The notes beneath the pieces were generated by a model. The model did no database searches. It was not told the DNA's origin and was given only the letters and a program-made list of their open reading frames with translations. This document shows, piece after piece, positions 11,300 through 20,071 of a DNA stretch of 41,360 nt. Each line of letters begins with the position of its first letter. The first letter of the stretch is position 1. The stretch is from Rhizobiaceae bacterium (GTDB lineage: Bacteria > Pseudomonadota > Alphaproteobacteria > Rhizobiales > Rhizobiaceae), in contig JAHDEP010000004.1 of assembly GCA_020628775.1 (NCBI GenBank), positions 1,445 to 42,804 of the forward strand. Reading direction: 5' to 3'. The position numbers and the translations under genes were made by a program.

Positions 11300-11333
11300 A
11301 AAACGATGAATGGTCATCCTAAGGAGAATTTAA

Positions 11334-11636
11334 ATGTCTAAGAAAATTGTTGGTGCATCTGCACTTGCTGGCGCAGTAGCTATGGCTCTTTCAGGTGCAA
11401 CTTTGGTTGCTTCTACAACTGGTGCATCTGCTGCTAAAGAAAAATGCTACGGCGTTTCACTAGCTGGTAAAAACGACTGTGCTGCTGGTCCAGGTACATC
11501 ATGTGCAGGTACTTCTACAGTTGACTACCAAGGCAATGCTTGGAAATCAGTTGAAGCTGGTACATGTGTATCAATGGCAGTACCTGGCGATCGTAAAGGT
11601 TCACTTGAGCCTCTAACACGTGACCTTCCAGCTTAA
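11334..11636 (+). CDS. bufA: DUF2282 bufferin-type RiPP precursor (BufA1-like), Sec-exported, four Cys
   Basis: 100 aa; SD AAGGAG; signal peptide [33 protein letters not shown]; mature part [44 protein letters not shown] with Cys at 38, 49, 57 and 78; followed by DUF692, DUF2063 and DoxX genes. Confidence 0.9.
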   Translation: MSKKIVGASALAGAVAMALSGATLVASTTGASAAKEKCYGVSLAGKNDCAAGPGTSCAGTSTVDYQGNAWKSVEAGTCVSMAVPGDRKGSLEPLTRDLPA

Positions 11637-11646
11637 TAATTAGGCT
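11630..11646 (+). other. Small hairpin overlapping the bufA stop codon
   Basis: AGCTTAATAATTAGGCT folds with 8 contiguous pairs or 7 pairs plus a 3-nt loop, including one T:G wobble; lies between bufA and bufB. Confidence 0.4.
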
Positions 11647-11673
11647 CATTGTTTGTCAGATAGGAGTGATGAG

Positions 11674-12600
11674 ATGTTGAATGCCACCCCCCGGCCTATC
11701 CCAGCTGATCATGAATATCTGGCAGAGTGTTCGGTTCCTGCAAGAGCGGGAGCCGGACTCAAAGGCCAGCATGTCGACGACATCTTATCTGATGAATATA
11801 AGATGGGTTTCTTTGAAGTCCATGCTGAGAACTACATGGGCGAGGGCGGTTTACCGCATCAGGCGCTCACCGAAATTCGAAATAATTTCCCTATAACTGT
11901 ACATGGCGTTGGTCTTTCCATCGGTTCTGAAAAAGGTCTTGATAAAGATCATATCGAACGTTTGGCAAAGGTTGTTGATCGCTATCAGCCTGGCATAGTG
12001 TCAGAACACCTGGCCTGGTCCACCCACGATAATCATTATTATAATGATCTTTTGCCGGTGCCATATGATCAAGCAACTTTGGATCGCGTGGTTAGCCATA
12101 TCGGGCAAGTGCAGGATAGGTTGAAACGTCCAATATTACTTGAAAATCCATCCACTTATGTTGCGTTTGAACAATCAACCATGAGTGAGACAGATTTCAT
12201 CACAGAAATCGCTCGACGCGCGGGCTGTGGCCTGCTGCTGGACATCAACAATGTCTTTGTTTCAGCGACAAACCACAAATATAGCCCCGAGAAATATCTA
12301 TCTGAGTTTCCACTTGGTCATGTTGGTGAGATCCACCTTGCGGGCCATGCTGAGGATAAAGACGATGATGGCGAGACATTGCTTATTGATGCACATGATC
12401 GCCCGGTTGCTGATGAAGTTTGGAAACTTTATAAAGACGTTGTGACCCAAATGGGGCCTATTCCAACCTTGATTGAATGGGATAATGATGTGCCCGAATG
12501 GCGTATCTTACGTCGCGAAGCGAAAATTGCTGAAGCAATCTTAGATGCAGTTCCAGAGCATCCATTATTGGGAGAGCGTCATGCCAGCGCGGCTGAGTGA
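11674..12600 (+). CDS. bufB: DUF692 family multinuclear non-heme iron oxidative enzyme (MNIO, BufB-like)
   Basis: ORF 11653-12600; ATG 11674 with SD TAGGAG. Motifs FFEVHAENYM, ITVHGVGLSIGS, IVSEHLAWS, LLENPSTY, LLLDINNVFVSATNH, EIHLAGH, LIEWDNDVPEW typical of DUF692. Confidence 0.93.
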   Translation: MLNATPRPIPADHEYLAECSVPARAGAGLKGQHVDDILSDEYKMGFFEVHAENYMGEGGLPHQALTEIRNNFPITVHGVGLSIGSEKGLDKDHIERLAKVVDRYQPGIVSEHLAWSTHDNHYYNDLLPVPYDQATLDRVVSHIGQVQDRLKRPILLENPSTYVAFEQSTMSETDFITEIARRAGCGLLLDINNVFVSATNHKYSPEKYLSEFPLGHVGEIHLAGHAEDKDDDGETLLIDAHDRPVADEVWKLYKDVVTQMGPIPTLIEWDNDVPEWRILRREAKIAEAILDAVPEHPLLGERHASAAE

Positions 12601-13399
12601 GTTGTCCGACGAATACAACGTTACTCAAGATACGTTTTCATCTCTACTACTTGATCCTGAAATCCCGTGTCCAAAAGGCTTGGTCAGTCCATCTGGCAAG
12701 GCGGATGCCAAAAGGTTTTCAGTTTATCGCAACAATGTGGTTGTCGGTTTAACCGGTGCATTGGCGGATATTTTTCCAGCCATACAAAGACTACTTGGTG
12801 AAGAAGCGTTTATGTCGCTCGCAAGGCTTTTCGTTGCAGATAATCCGCCAACTTCACCGTTAATGTTCAAATATGGTGCTGGTTTTGCAGAGTTTTTAGA
12901 AGCGTTTGAACCTTTAGCAAACTATCCTTATCTTGGCGATGTCGCGCGGATAGAACGTTTATGGCTTGATTGTTTTCATGAAGCAGATGCGCCACCTCTT
13001 GCATTGGATGCGCTTGCTGCATTCCCGCCGGAAAACCTGGGCGATATCGTATTTGAAAAACATCCAGCTGTGCGACTATTTTCCAGTCAGTTTGCAGCTG
13101 TTTCAATCTTTTCTGCCAACCGTCAAAGTGCAGCGATGGACGGTATCGATCCTGCCGCTGGGGAAGATTGCTTGATTTCAAGACCGGATGCACAAGTTGA
13201 TGTTCGGCAGATACCGCAAGCTGCGACACTATTTTTCCAAACGCTATTTGATGGTCACACATTGGGTGAAGCGGCAAATGCTGCGAGTAATCTTGATGCT
13301 GAATTTGATATTTCAATGGCGATTTCAACAATGCTTGAGGCCGGTATTTTCTCAAGCTGCAAAATAAACAACGAAGATCTGGGTGAAACTGGACAATAA
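12581..13399 (+). CDS. bufC: DUF2063 domain protein, putative partner of the DUF692 enzyme (BufC-like)
   Basis: ATG 12581 preceded by GGGAGAG and overlapping the bufB end by 20 nt. N-terminal FSVYRNNVVVGLTGALADIFPAIQRLLGEEAFMSLARLFVADNPPTSPLMFKYGAGFAEFL and YLGDVARIERLWLDCFHEADAPPL are DUF2063 hallmarks. Confidence 0.9.
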   Translation: MPARLSELSDEYNVTQDTFSSLLLDPEIPCPKGLVSPSGKADAKRFSVYRNNVVVGLTGALADIFPAIQRLLGEEAFMSLARLFVADNPPTSPLMFKYGAGFAEFLEAFEPLANYPYLGDVARIERLWLDCFHEADAPPLALDALAAFPPENLGDIVFEKHPAVRLFSSQFAAVSIFSANRQSAAMDGIDPAAGEDCLISRPDAQVDVRQIPQAATLFFQTLFDGHTLGEAANAASNLDAEFDISMAISTMLEAGIFSSCKINNEDLGETGQ

Positions 13400-13420
13400 T
13401 ATTACAGTAAGGGCGACAAA

Positions 13421-13999
13421 ATGAATGGACTAATCAAACTTATACGCAATCTGCACGATGGCGTTTTTAACTTTATCACACGCATCACAGAGGGTTGGTT
13501 TCTCGGGCTTTTTGCTCGCTTCACTTTTGTTGCCGTCTTATATGGTTATTATTTCAACTCCGCGCTGACGAAAGTCAAAATTGACGAACTTGGCATTCTC
13601 GGGTTTTTCCAAATCTCAGACGGTGCTTATTTCCAGATCGCAATGCCTGCGGTTGAAGCTGCCGGGTTTGATCCTTCAGCGGTCGCATTTTTCCCGCATG
13701 GCCTTATCGTTTTCTTGGGAACTTATGCCGAATTTATCCTCCCTGCGATGATTGTCATCGGACTGTTCTCACGCGTTGCGGCAGCCGGCATGATTGGCTT
13801 TATCATCGTGCAATCGCTCACAGATGTGTTTGTGCACAATATTGGCGCTGAAAGCACTGGCGCTCTGTTTGATCGCTTCCCAGATTCTCTGATTATGGAT
13901 CAGCGTTTGCTTTGGATCTTTGTTCTTGCTGTTATCGTGTTGAAAGGCGCTGGCAAGGTTTCGGTAGATCATCTGCTATCGAAGCGCGCATCAACCTAA
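13421..13999 (+). CDS. DoxX family membrane protein (BufD-like)
   Basis: 192 aa with several hydrophobic helices (RFTFVAVLYGYYFNSALTKVK..., GLIVFLGTYAEFILPAMIVIGLFSRVAAAGMIGFIIVQSLTDVFVH); directly downstream of bufC. Confidence 0.85.
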   Translation: MNGLIKLIRNLHDGVFNFITRITEGWFLGLFARFTFVAVLYGYYFNSALTKVKIDELGILGFFQISDGAYFQIAMPAVEAAGFDPSAVAFFPHGLIVFLGTYAEFILPAMIVIGLFSRVAAAGMIGFIIVQSLTDVFVHNIGAESTGALFDRFPDSLIMDQRLLWIFVLAVIVLKGAGKVSVDHLLSKRAST

Positions 14000-14022
14000 C
14001 AAAATTATCTCAATACAAATAA

Positions 14023-14057
14023 AAAATGGCGTCCAACTGGGCGCCATTTTCCGTTTT
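14023..14057 (+). terminator. Intrinsic terminator after the buf operon
   Basis: AAAATGGCG (14023-14031), 10-nt loop, CGCCATTTT (14042-14050), then ccgtttt; perfect 9-bp stem. May act bidirectionally with the convergent hsp20. Confidence 0.8.
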
Positions 14058-14120
14058 GAGCTTCGACCTTTTTTGGGGAGGAGGAGGGAGGGAGGCCGAA
14101 GATCAAATTTTCTATGTCAA

Positions 14121-14594
14121 TTAAGCTTTTGCTTCTTCAATCTGCTTGGTTTCTGAAGTCGCACTTGGCGCTGCTGAAATTGCAATTTTACGCAATTTCT
14201 TTTCTTCAGGTACTTCACGAACGAGATCGATGTAGAGCAAGCCGTTTTTCAAGTTAGCGCCATGAATATGCATGTGCTCTGCAAGTTGGAAACGACGCTC
14301 AAACGCGCGGGTTGCGATGCCGCGATGTAGATAAGTTGCCTCATCTTGCTCATCGGACGTTGCTTTCTCGCCGCGGATTGTCAGTGTGTTCTCGCGTGCT
14401 TCAACATCTAGCTCGTCTTCTGCAAAGCCGGCGACAGCCATTGTGATGGTGTAAGCATCATCTGCGGTGCGCTCGATGTTATATGGCGGATATGATTTGG
14501 TTTGTTCAGGCTGGCCGAGGCTATCTAGCATTGTAAATAGACGGTCGAAACCAACTGTTGAACGATAAAAAGGTGAAAAATCTACGTGACGCAT
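14121..14594 (-). CDS. Hsp20/IbpA-family small heat-shock protein
   Basis: 157 aa; YPPYNIERTADDAYTITMAVAGFAEDELDVEARENTLTIRGEK ... YLHRGIATRAFERRFQLAEHMHIHGANLKNGLLYIDLVREVPEEKKLRKIAI. Confidence 0.95.
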   Translation of the reverse strand: MRHVDFSPFYRSTVGFDRLFTMLDSLGQPEQTKSYPPYNIERTADDAYTITMAVAGFAEDELDVEARENTLTIRGEKATSDEQDEATYLHRGIATRAFERRFQLAEHMHIHGANLKNGLLYIDLVREVPEEKKLRKIAISAAPSATSETKQIEEAKA

Positions 14595-14670
14595 GTGTGT
14601 TCTCCATTGAGCAACTAGTGTTTTGCGTTAGCAATATTGATCCCATTTTTGGCAATCAATTTGCGGTTAT
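14595..14670 (-). promoter_or_regulatory. ROSE-like RNA thermometer in the hsp20 5' UTR
   Basis: On the - strand TTGCTCAATGGAGAA (14614-14600) folds as UU(G)CUC-AAUG-GAGAA, sequestering the SD with a bulged G in a U-U-G-C-U motif. A second hairpin lies upstream: ATTGAT..CCA AAAA TGG..ATCAAT (14660-14636). Confidence 0.8.
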
Positions 14671-14701
14671 TACAGACCCGTTATTGGCGTCTGTAGACTA
14701 T

Positions 14702-14730
14702 AGATGGGGAGCAAATTTTGGCTTTTCAAG
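14702..14730 (-). promoter_or_regulatory. RpoH (sigma32)-type heat-shock promoter of hsp20
   Basis: - strand CTTGAAA (14730-14724), 14-nt spacer, CCCCATCTA (from 14709); matches the sigma32 consensus and predicts a ~100-nt 5' UTR. Confidence 0.85.
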
Positions 14731-14857
14731 AGATAAAAATAAAATTCGAAGATTATTGTTTTTATACGGTAATCGTTGATATTCCGCCAAAAACGGCTTT
14801 TTCTTTTGACCTTCTGACGAGCAGTGATTAAGACCCGCTATAGGTTGGAAAAACATT

Positions 14858-15802
14858 ATGAGTACAATACTATTTTCATCGCCCGGAAATCCGGTCCCTG
14901 AAGATCACAAAGCGGGATATTTCACCGGGTGTGATGGGCGCCAATTACGCTACGCTTTGTTTCGATCAACGGGTCAGAATGCAAAGGGTACGATCGTGCT
15001 TTTGCAAGGTCGGAATGAATGTATTGAAAAGTATTTTGAAACCATCAAAAATTTCACCGAAGCTGGATTTTGGGTCGCAACTTTTGACTGGCGAGGTCAG
15101 GGTGGTTCGGAACGTATTCTGCGCAATAAAAAGCGTGGTTTTGTCAGACGTTTTCGGCATTTCGAAGATGATCTAAAGATCTTTTTAGAGCAAGTTGTAT
15201 TGCCTGATGCGCGCATTCCGTTTTATGCGATTGCCCATTCAATGGGTGGATTGATCTTGCTATCCGCATCACCGAACATTGCCAATCGAATTGATCGAAT
15301 TGTTTTGTTAGCACCGTTTATTGGCACCCATATTTCAGGTTTTAAGCTCTTTGTGACAAAGTTTTTACTTAATCTGCTCAATGGGATCGGATTGGGGTCT
15401 TTACCAATTATAAGACGCAAGCAAGCGGCAGAAGAACGATTTAGAATTCTTACCTCCGATGAAAAGCGCTTTGTGCGTAATGATAAGATTTTCGAAAATT
15501 ATCCCGAATTTGAAACAGGTGTTCCGACAATCAAATGGTTGCTATTGATGTTTAGAGCCATGAAGCAGGTGAATAAGCAAGAACATTTAGAACGCATTAC
15601 CATCCCGACAATTATCATGGGTGGAAGTCATGATGGCATCGTCCCGTTTGAAGCTTTTGAGGATGTCAGCACAAAATTCCGCGCAGGTCAGTTAATCCCA
15701 TTTGATGGTGCGCGGCATGAGCTTATGACTGAAATTGACATCTATCGTGAGCCCACGCTTGCCGCAACGATCGCGTTTTTCACCAAGCCTGAAGAAGATT
15801 AG
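14858..15802 (+). CDS. Alpha/beta hydrolase, lysophospholipase/monoacylglycerol lipase-like
   Basis: 314 aa; GTIVLLQGRNECIEKYFE, FDWRGQGGSER, AHSMGG nucleophile elbow, GARHELMTE. Confidence 0.9.
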   Translation: MSTILFSSPGNPVPEDHKAGYFTGCDGRQLRYALFRSTGQNAKGTIVLLQGRNECIEKYFETIKNFTEAGFWVATFDWRGQGGSERILRNKKRGFVRRFRHFEDDLKIFLEQVVLPDARIPFYAIAHSMGGLILLSASPNIANRIDRIVLLAPFIGTHISGFKLFVTKFLLNLLNGIGLGSLPIIRRKQAAEERFRILTSDEKRFVRNDKIFENYPEFETGVPTIKWLLLMFRAMKQVNKQEHLERITIPTIIMGGSHDGIVPFEAFEDVSTKFRAGQLIPFDGARHELMTEIDIYREPTLAATIAFFTKPEED

Positions 15803-17241
15803 CGCGTAAGCGTTAGGCCGATGCCGATGGATGTGTCATCAACATCATCTGCGCTGCCAAAGCGATCGGTTCGTGTGAAGCTTAGGTCACTATTCATGCT
15901 CAAATAACGATTAATAGCCCAATCAAATGCAAGGCTTGCGCCATAAATGCTTTCATTGGGGGTCGATGTTGATCCGCGGAAATCTCGGACCGAATAGTTT
16001 AATCCAAGTGTGGCGTCTAATCGGTTGGTGATTTCCTGACTTAGATCGAGCGTGCTCGCATATAAAATTGATCCGCTTTGCCCTGCAGATGTTGAGGGTT
16101 CAACGCTTGTTGTAAGGCCCAATGCAGCTGTTGTGCCTCGGCGCGGTGACCAATTGAGTTCGCTATCAAAAGTTACAGCTTTAATATCTGGCAGGCTTGC
16201 ATCTTTAAATTTATTGGCAACGTAACCGATAGATGCTTCACCGGATAATTTATCACCTAAATCCGCAACAATACCGGTGCGTAATCCATAACTTGTAAAT
16301 TCTCGATTGGTGCCCGAGCTATCAATATCTTGATCATAACGGGTTGTACCGATTTCACCTTCGATGAAGGGCATCAGCACTGGGTTACCTGCATATTGTA
16401 AACGTAGTGCCAATCCTAAATTTAACCGATCGCGATCGTTGCCTGAGACGATGATGTTGCCCGGCAGTGTCGCATCACCATTGACCACCCGCGTGAGACT
16501 ACCAGTAACCGAACCTCTTAAAATCCCTAGTTCCTTCGTCAAACCTAATGAGGATGAGAATGTATGGATATTTGCCTGACTGGTGGCGTTGGTAATCGCA
16601 TTAGGATCGTTACGGCTTTCTTTTGAAAAATTGTAACTACCGATAAGATTAGCGGTCAGTAGATCATTGATGTTAAATTCAAGATCGCTTGTCACATCAA
16701 CCGATGGGTTTTCTTCAATAGTGCCGCGGATATTCTTCTGTAAAGTGGCATTTCCGGTAACGTTGAGCGAATGCCTAGACCAATCGGATTCTAATGTTGC
16801 GCCCAAATTTGTTTGATTAAATGTACGGGTCGCCGTGCTCGTCGCTGATTTCTGACGTTCATAAATGATTTCATTTTGCAGCGTGGGTCTTAGCGTCAAA
16901 GTCCCGATACGGATCCCCGGCGCAGAGCCATCATCCGCATTAATCAGATCACGCGTTTCATTAACAGCGCCGGTTGAAAGGTTTTGTTGCGAACGATCAA
17001 GCTCAGACAGCTGATTGATATTTGTCGTTGTAAGCTCTGTCTCTAAGGCGTTTGTCTCAGCGCCTAATTCGGTCGGCAAGCTTTGCGCAAAGGCAGAAGT
17101 CGACGCTAATAATAGATAGGCGAAAGTAATCCGTGCACCCTTAACAATTGTCGCAGGGAGGCGGGTATCATTTATTGTTTTTGTTTTGGCTTTACCAATA
17201 TGCATTTTCGCCGAACTTTCGCGCGTCGGAGTTATTAGCAA
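15799..17241 (-). CDS. Outer-membrane beta-barrel protein
   Basis: Up to 480 aa; internal signal peptide (ITFAYLLLASTSAFAQ) and alternating amphipathic beta-strands to a terminal TSIGIGLTLTR. True start probably internal. Confidence 0.7.
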   Translation of the reverse strand: MLITPTRESSAKMHIGKAKTKTINDTRLPATIVKGARITFAYLLLASTSAFAQSLPTELGAETNALETELTTTNINQLSELDRSQQNLSTGAVNETRDLINADDGSAPGIRIGTLTLRPTLQNEIIYERQKSATSTATRTFNQTNLGATLESDWSRHSLNVTGNATLQKNIRGTIEENPSVDVTSDLEFNINDLLTANLIGSYNFSKESRNDPNAITNATSQANIHTFSSSLGLTKELGILRGSVTGSLTRVVNGDATLPGNIIVSGNDRDRLNLGLALRLQYAGNPVLMPFIEGEIGTTRYDQDIDSSGTNREFTSYGLRTGIVADLGDKLSGEASIGYVANKFKDASLPDIKAVTFDSELNWSPRRGTTAALGLTTSVEPSTSAGQSGSILYASTLDLSQEITNRLDATLGLNYSVRDFRGSTSTPNESIYGASLAFDWAINRYLSMNSDLSFTRTDRFGSADDVDDTSIGIGLTLTR

Positions 17242-17306
17242 TTAGTAAATCTTTATGGTTAACGTTTCGTTTATAAAAGCCGGATCATTTCGTCACAAAG
17301 ACGCTG

Positions 17307-17765
17307 TTATGCCGGCTTTACGCCAAGGCGATTTGAGTTGGCAGAAACAATCTCAATTGTATCGCCGGCTTTCAAATCAGGGCCTTCAATCACCCAAAGC
17401 GTATCATCAAGTTTGATGCGTCCGCGACCGTTTTCAATGGGTTCATCCAAGGTTGCTTTGCGCCCGATTAAGCGCTGAGTGCGCTGGTTTAAAAGCGGTT
17501 CATCACTTTCCTTGCCACGATCGGCAATATATTTCTTGCCGATATATGAGGATGCGACTGCTAATATAGCGAATATTGTTAGCTGAACTTGCCATGGCCA
17601 AATGCCTGTTTCCCATAGAAGAAAAGACAATAGGCCGACGATCATCGCTGCAATGCCAATCCAAAGCAGGAATATGCCTGGGATTATAATTTCAAGGCCA
17701 AGTAGGACGAGGCCAACGACCCACCAAATCCATGGGCCGAGTTCAGTTATAATCGTATTGATCAT
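17307..17765 (-). CDS. NfeD family membrane protein
   Basis: 152 aa; N-terminal TM helices ([34 protein letters not shown]) and C-terminal OB-like domain ([28 protein letters not shown]). Confidence 0.9.
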   Translation of the reverse strand: MINTIITELGPWIWWVVGLVLLGLEIIIPGIFLLWIGIAAMIVGLLSFLLWETGIWPWQVQLTIFAILAVASSYIGKKYIADRGKESDEPLLNQRTQRLIGRKATLDEPIENGRGRIKLDDTLWVIEGPDLKAGDTIEIVSANSNRLGVKPA

Positions 17766-18769
17766 GAGTTTGGACCCGAACGTGGTGTGGTGCGAACAGG
17801 ACGTGTGACTTTGTTTGTTGTCTCATCATCGTCACCACCGCCAAACACTTCTTTGGCAATTGAGCCAATGCCACCCAAAGATCCAATGAGCGATGAAGCT
17901 TCCATTGGCATGAGGACAATTTTTGAGTTCTTGGCAGAACCGATACTTGTCAAAGCTTCAGTATATTTTTGAGCAACGAAGTAGTTAATTGCCTGCATAT
18001 TACCTTCTGAAATCGCTGTCGACACCATTGTAGTCGCTTTTGCTTCCGCTTCGGCTAAACGTTCACGTGCTTCCGCATCGCGAAAAGCTGCATCACGACG
18101 TCCTTCAGCTTGCAACACAGCTGCTTGCTTTTCACCTTCAGCACGGAGGATTTGCGAATTTCTTGTGCCTTCAGCTTCCAAGATTTCTGCACGCTTTTCA
18201 CGCTCAGCTTTCATCTGACGACCCATCGATTCAATCAAATCACGTGGTGGCGCGATATCTTTAATCTCAACACGGGTGATTTTAATGCCCCAAGGTGCAG
18301 CGGCTTCATCAACCACTTTTAACAATCGTTCATTGATCGCATCACGGTTTGACAAAAGATCATCTAGATCCATTGAACCCATGACTGAACGAATGTTTGT
18401 CATAGCCAAATTTACCAGCGCATTTTCCAAGTTATTTACTTGATATGCGGCTTCTGCAGCGTTTAACACCTGATAAAACGCTACGGCATCAGCGGCTACG
18501 GAAGCGTTATCGCGTGTGATAACTTCTTGCGTTGGAATATCTAAAACCTGTTCCATCATGTTCATTTTTGCGCCGATGCGGTCAACAAAAGGAACAATAA
18601 TACGCAGGCCTGGCATCAAGGTTGTTGTATATCTGCCGAAACGTTCGACGGTATAGGAAAATCCTTGTGGAACAGTTTTAACACTGGACGCTAAAAATAT
18701 GATCGCCACAAATACGATCACAATGACTGTGATATCCAAACCTTCGATAAACACGATATAAACTCCCAA
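17762..18769 (-). CDS. SPFH/Band 7/stomatin-family (QmcA-like) protein
   Basis: 335 aa; [33 protein letters not shown] ... [42 protein letters not shown]; 4-nt overlap with nfeD. Confidence 0.94.
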   Translation of the reverse strand: MGVYIVFIEGLDITVIVIVFVAIIFLASSVKTVPQGFSYTVERFGRYTTTLMPGLRIIVPFVDRIGAKMNMMEQVLDIPTQEVITRDNASVAADAVAFYQVLNAAEAAYQVNNLENALVNLAMTNIRSVMGSMDLDDLLSNRDAINERLLKVVDEAAAPWGIKITRVEIKDIAPPRDLIESMGRQMKAEREKRAEILEAEGTRNSQILRAEGEKQAAVLQAEGRRDAAFRDAEARERLAEAEAKATTMVSTAISEGNMQAINYFVAQKYTEALTSIGSAKNSKIVLMPMEASSLIGSLGGIGSIAKEVFGGGDDDETTNKVTRPVRTTPRSGPNS

Positions 18770-18864
18770 AAATGATAAATTCAGTTTTAAGATAGGAGTT
18801 TAAAAGCAGTTTTACAAGCGTTTGGATCAGATGATCAACGTATATCTTAGCGTCTCAGCGGGTG

Positions 18865-19905
18865 TTACAGCCACCCGCCAAGTTCGCGCATTACGACAGA
18901 TTTAATAACCGTCATTCCCTCATCGCTATCATTTAGACAAGGGATGTGAGAGAAGTTTTCTCCGCCATGCTCGTGGAAAATCTCTTGTGCTTCTTCACCC
19001 ATTTCTTCAAGCGTTTCTAAACAGTCAGAGACAAAACCAGGGTTAAATACAGCGATATTCTTAGTGCCGGATTTTGCCAGTTCTTCCACGGTCACATCTG
19101 TATAGGGTTGTAGCCATTCTTCCGGGCCGAAGCGAGACTGGAATGTTGTCATTAAGCGACCTTCTTCCCAGCCAAGTCGATCATTTAACAATCGGGACGT
19201 TTTGTAACAATGGCAGTGATATGGATCGCCTTTTTTGAAGTATGATTGCGGAATACCGTGATATGACGCAATGACTTTTTCAGGTTCAAAATCAAGACTT
19301 GCGAGATGCTTTTCAATCGAAGTGGCTAAAGCTTCGATATAAACCGGATCATCATGATAGGCTGGAACCGTGCGGATGGCTGGTTGCCAACGCATATCAA
19401 GCAGTGTCTTAAATGTTTTATCATTTACCGTAGCTGTCGTTGCCGCCGCATATTGCGGGTATAGCGGGAAGATAACAATTCGGTCACATCCAGCATTTTT
19501 CAAACCGAGTAATTTATCTGGGATTGATGGCTGACCATAACGCATGGCCCAATCGACCATGATGTGTTCATGAGAAGCCATCATCTCTGCAAGCTTATCT
19601 GACTGGTTGCGCGTATATGTGCGCAGATAGCTTTCATCTAAGTCATTGTTCCAGATAGACTTATATGCTTCGCCAACCTTTTGGGGGCGTTTATTTAAAA
19701 CAATACCGAATAAAATTGGATACCAAAGTGCCTTTGGCCATTCAATCACGCGGGCATCGGTTAAAAACTCTTTCAGATAACGGCGCATTGAGGTGTAATC
19801 GGTTCCATCCGGTGTTCCCAAATTGACGAGCAAAACGCCAACTTTTCCAATTTTTACAGGAGGGTGTTCTTGAGGCAATTTCATGGGAACAGGAGAGAAT
19901 TTCAT
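18865..19905 (-). CDS. hemH: Ferrochelatase
   Basis: 346 aa; VGVLLVNLGTPDGTDYTSMRRYLKEFL, VIASYHGIPQSYFKKGDPYHCHCYKTSRLL, FQSRFGPEEWLQPYT. Confidence 0.96.
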   Translation of the reverse strand: MKFSPVPMKLPQEHPPVKIGKVGVLLVNLGTPDGTDYTSMRRYLKEFLTDARVIEWPKALWYPILFGIVLNKRPQKVGEAYKSIWNNDLDESYLRTYTRNQSDKLAEMMASHEHIMVDWAMRYGQPSIPDKLLGLKNAGCDRIVIFPLYPQYAAATTATVNDKTFKTLLDMRWQPAIRTVPAYHDDPVYIEALATSIEKHLASLDFEPEKVIASYHGIPQSYFKKGDPYHCHCYKTSRLLNDRLGWEEGRLMTTFQSRFGPEEWLQPYTDVTVEELAKSGTKNIAVFNPGFVSDCLETLEEMGEEAQEIFHEHGGENFSHIPCLNDSDEGMTVIKSVVMRELGGWL

Positions 19906-20010
19906 AAATAGGCAACCGTTTGTTTAATGCATTTAAATCTATATACGCTCTAAAGTGCAAAATGGTCCAAAAAAATCTGAAGTTTTATGTGCGGCAAATT
20001 ATTTATCTGC

Positions 20011-20045
20011 CCAAAGAAAAAGGCCCTGAGCAATGCACAGGGCCT
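20011..20045 (-). terminator. Intrinsic terminator of the 5'-nucleotidase gene
   Basis: - strand AGGCCCTG (20045-20038), 9-nt loop, CAGGGCCT (20028-20021), then TTTTCTTTGG; perfect 8-bp GC-rich stem with U-tract. Confidence 0.88.
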
Positions 20046-20071
20046 TCCTTCAGTAATATATGTTTGGAAAA

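Noticed and set aside
12867-13355. 162-aa - strand ORF antisense to bufC
   Set aside because: Fully contained opposite a strong DUF2063 CDS; Gln/His-rich shadow translation without a signal.
11334-13999. Operon as a methanobactin or classical bacteriocin cluster
   Set aside because: Although methanobactin pathways also use a DUF692 enzyme, the DUF2282 precursor, Sec signal, DUF2063 and DoxX combination fits bufferins; no MbnC-like protein, exporter or immunity gene is seen.
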